The position numbers and the translations under genes were made by a program. The notes below the pieces were generated by a model. The model was not told the DNA's origin and did not search any database. It saw only the letters and a program-made list of their open reading frames with translations. Shown here in pieces: positions 6,063 through 7,232 of a stretch of DNA of 7,232 nt; position 1 is the first letter of the stretch; each line of letters opens with the position of its first letter. Source of the DNA: JBFWNZ01 sp050250795 (GTDB taxonomy: Bacteria > Pseudomonadota > Alphaproteobacteria > UBA8366); the NCBI GenBank assembly GCA_050250795.1, contig JBFWNZ010000190.1, positions 1 to 7,232 of the forward strand. Direction: 5' to 3'.

Positions 6063-6067
6063 ATGCA
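6059..6067 (-). repeat. Inverted copy of the TGCATCGCA element overlapping the -12 box
   Basis: TGCGATGCA is the exact reverse complement of the TGCATCGCA core found at 5918-5926 and 5964-5972. It overlaps the GC of the proposed sigma-54 -12 box, so a protein bound here could block or reposition polymerase. Confidence 0.45.
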
Positions 6068-6074
6068 GCAAAAA

Positions 6075-6093
6075 AGCTGCCGTACGGGCGGCT
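6075..6093 (+). other. Possible leader-RNA hairpin upstream of the transporter gene
   Basis: AGCTGCC (6075-6081) can pair with GGCGGCT (6087-6093), seven pairs including one U-G wobble, around the loop GTACG. It would lie at the very 5' end of a transcript starting near 6073. No T-run follows, so it looks more like a stabilising 5' stem than a terminator. An alternative hairpin GCAGC-A6-GCTGC (6065-6080) overlaps it. Confidence 0.3.
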
Positions 6094-6118
6094 GAAGCAT
6101 TTGGAAAAGGGGAACGGC

Positions 6119-7232
6119 ATGGATTTCAGCGACTCTCGGATTTCGCGGCGGCGCATGATGCAGGTCATGGGCGGCGCCGCACTGGCGGGCCCGATGCTGC
6201 ATGCGCTGCCGGCGCTGGGCGCCGGCCCGGCGACGGCGGCCGTCAACACGACGGGTCTGGCAGTCACCGACAGCACGGTCACGGTCGGCATCCTGCATTC
6301 GGTTACCGGCACGATGGCGATCAGCGAGACCGGATCGGTGCAGGCCGAGAAGCTCGCCATCGATCAGATCAATGCGATGGGTGGCGTGTTGGGCCGGAAG
6401 ATCCAGTTCATCCAGGAGGACGGCGCCAGCGACTGGCCGACCTTCGCGGAGAAGGCTAAGAAGCTGCTGGTCAACGACAAGGTCGCGTCCGTGTTCGGCT
6501 GCTGGACCTCGGCGTCGCGCAAGGCGGTTCTGCCCGTCTTCGAGCAGTATAACGGCATGCTCTACTACCCGACCTTCTACGAAGGGCTGGAGCAGTCGAA
6601 GAACGTCATCTACACCGGCCAGGAAGCGACGCAGCAGATCATCGCCGGCATCGACTGGGTGGTGAAGGAGAAGAAGGCCAAGACCTTCTACCTGCTGGGT
6701 TCGGACTACATCTGGCCGCGGACCTCGAACAAGATCGCGCGCAAGCATATCGAGAAGCTGGGGCTCGAGGTTGTGGGCGAGGAGTACTTCCCGCTCGGCC
6801 ACACCCAGTTCAACTCGGCCATCAACAAGATCAAGCTGAAGAAGCCGGACGTGATCTACGCGATCATCGTCGGCGGCTCGAACGTCGCCTTCTACAAGCA
6901 GCTCAAGGCGGCGGGCATCGACATGGTCGACAAGCAGACCCTGCTGACCATCTCGGTGACCGAGGACGAAATCCTGGGCATCGGCGGCGAGAACATCGTC
7001 GGCGCCTATGCCTGCATGAAGTACTTCCAGTCGCTCGACAACCCGAACAACAAGACGTTCGTCGAAGCCTTCAAGACGATGTGGGGCAAGGACATCGTCA
7101 TCGGCGACGTCACCCAGGCGGCTTATCTAGGCCCCTGGCTATGGAAGCTGACGGTTGAAAAGGCGGGCAGCTTCGACATCGACAAGATCGCGGCGGCATC
7201 GCCGGGAATCGAGTTCAAGGAGGCGCCGGAAG
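6119..7232 (+). CDS. urtA: Urea/short-chain-amide ABC transporter substrate-binding protein, 3' end cut by window edge
   Basis: The frame stays open from ATG 6119 to the window end, giving 371 complete codons; the family is usually somewhat over 400 residues, so most of it is present. It is a type I periplasmic binding protein of the UrtA/FmdD/AmiC group. Recognisable segments are VGILHSVTGTMAISET (56-71), GGVLGRKIQ (88-96), VFGCWTSASRKAVLPVFE (125-142), YYPTFYEG (149-156), GSDYIWPRTSNK (194-205) and SNVAFYKQL (254-262). The N terminus has three arginines (ISRRRMMQ, 10-12), a hydrophobic stretch and an Ala-rich cleavage region near 38-41, suggesting Tat export. AAGGGGAA (6107-6114) is the ribosome binding site. 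Urea is the most likely ligand, but a formamide/acetamide-type ligand cannot be excluded. Codons are strongly biased to ATC, AAG and GAC, more so than in neighbouring genes, consistent with high expression. The permease and ATPase genes would lie beyond the window. Confidence 0.88.
   Translation, partial: MDFSDSRISRRRMMQVMGGAALAGPMLHALPALGAGPATAAVNTTGLAVTDSTVTVGILHSVTGTMAISETGSVQAEKLAIDQINAMGGVLGRKIQFIQEDGASDWPTFAEKAKKLLVNDKVASVFGCWTSASRKAVLPVFEQYNGMLYYPTFYEGLEQSKNVIYTGQEATQQIIAGIDWVVKEKKAKTFYLLGSDYIWPRTSNKIARKHIEKLGLEVVGEEYFPLGHTQFNSAINKIKLKKPDVIYAIIVGGSNVAFYKQLKAAGIDMVDKQTLLTISVTEDEILGIGGENIVGAYACMKYFQSLDNPNNKTFVEAFKTMWGKDIVIGDVTQAAYLGPWLWKLTVEKAGSFDIDKIAAASPGIEFKEAPE

Larger units (their letters stand above)
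5838..6118. promoter_or_regulatory. AT-rich divergent control region between LysR and transporter genes
   Basis: This 281-base gene-free region is strikingly AT-rich, especially 5838-6000, compared with the GC-rich genes around it. It contains repeated TGC-N3-GCA and TTGCGAT elements, a sigma-54-like promoter near the transporter end and a potential leader hairpin, each listed separately. A TATACT lies on the minus strand (5852-5847), but it is only about 10 bases from the LysR start and has no well-spaced -35, so the LysR promoter is unresolved. Confidence 0.75.

Noticed and set aside
6065..6080. GCAGC-A6-GCTGC as an intrinsic terminator
   Set aside because: The stem has only five pairs and no T-run follows on the plus strand; it also overlaps the proposed transcription start.
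6005..6802. A 265-codon minus-strand frame over the transporter gene start
   Set aside because: It is antisense to the clear binding-protein gene and extends through its control region; no family features were seen.

Overview
The window looks like a chromosomal stretch from a GC-rich alphaproteobacterium, plausibly of the Rhodospirillales/Azospirillum type. The basis is the high GC of the coding DNA with strong third-position G/C bias, the close resemblance (from memory, no search run) of one gene to the Azospirillum L-2-keto-3-deoxyarabonate dehydratase, and a Tat-exported urea/amide-binding protein. No rRNA, tRNA, CRISPR array, insertion sequence or phage gene was seen. Both edges cut through genes.

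Layout. Positions 1-464 (+) hold the 3' part of an unrecognised gene, followed 8 bases later by a DapA-family dehydratase (473-1390, +). After 76 bases with a strong Shine-Dalgarno sequence comes a Tat-exported intradiol ring-cleavage dioxygenase (1467-2090, +). It converges on mtgA (2779-2087, -), and the two stop codons share one CTAG. mtgA lies 16 bases downstream of a benzoylformate-decarboxylase-like thiamine diphosphate enzyme (4451-2796, -), so those two are probably cotranscribed. A 160-base divergent region separates the thiamine enzyme from a small GNAT-type acetyltransferase (4612-4887, +). That gene ends 5 bases from the end of a LysR regulator (5837-4893, -). The LysR gene diverges across a 281-base AT-rich region from the start of a urea/short-chain-amide ABC transporter binding protein (6119 to the edge, +).

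How the genes may fit together. Three are small-molecule catabolism or uptake genes: the sugar-acid dehydratase, the aromatic-ring dioxygenase and the 2-keto-acid decarboxylase-like enzyme. They do not form one obvious pathway. The urea/amide transporter start is probably the first gene of a urtABCDE-type operon. Its upstream region holds the most interesting non-coding signal: a good sigma-54 (-24/-12) promoter candidate and several copies of a TGC-N3-GCA / TTGCGAT element, one of which overlaps the -12 box. This may be the binding site of the divergent LysR protein.

I see no convincing undescribed multi-gene system. The observations most worth following are the LysR/transporter control region, the thiamine enzyme that has lost a key benzoylformate decarboxylase histidine, and the exported intradiol dioxygenase.
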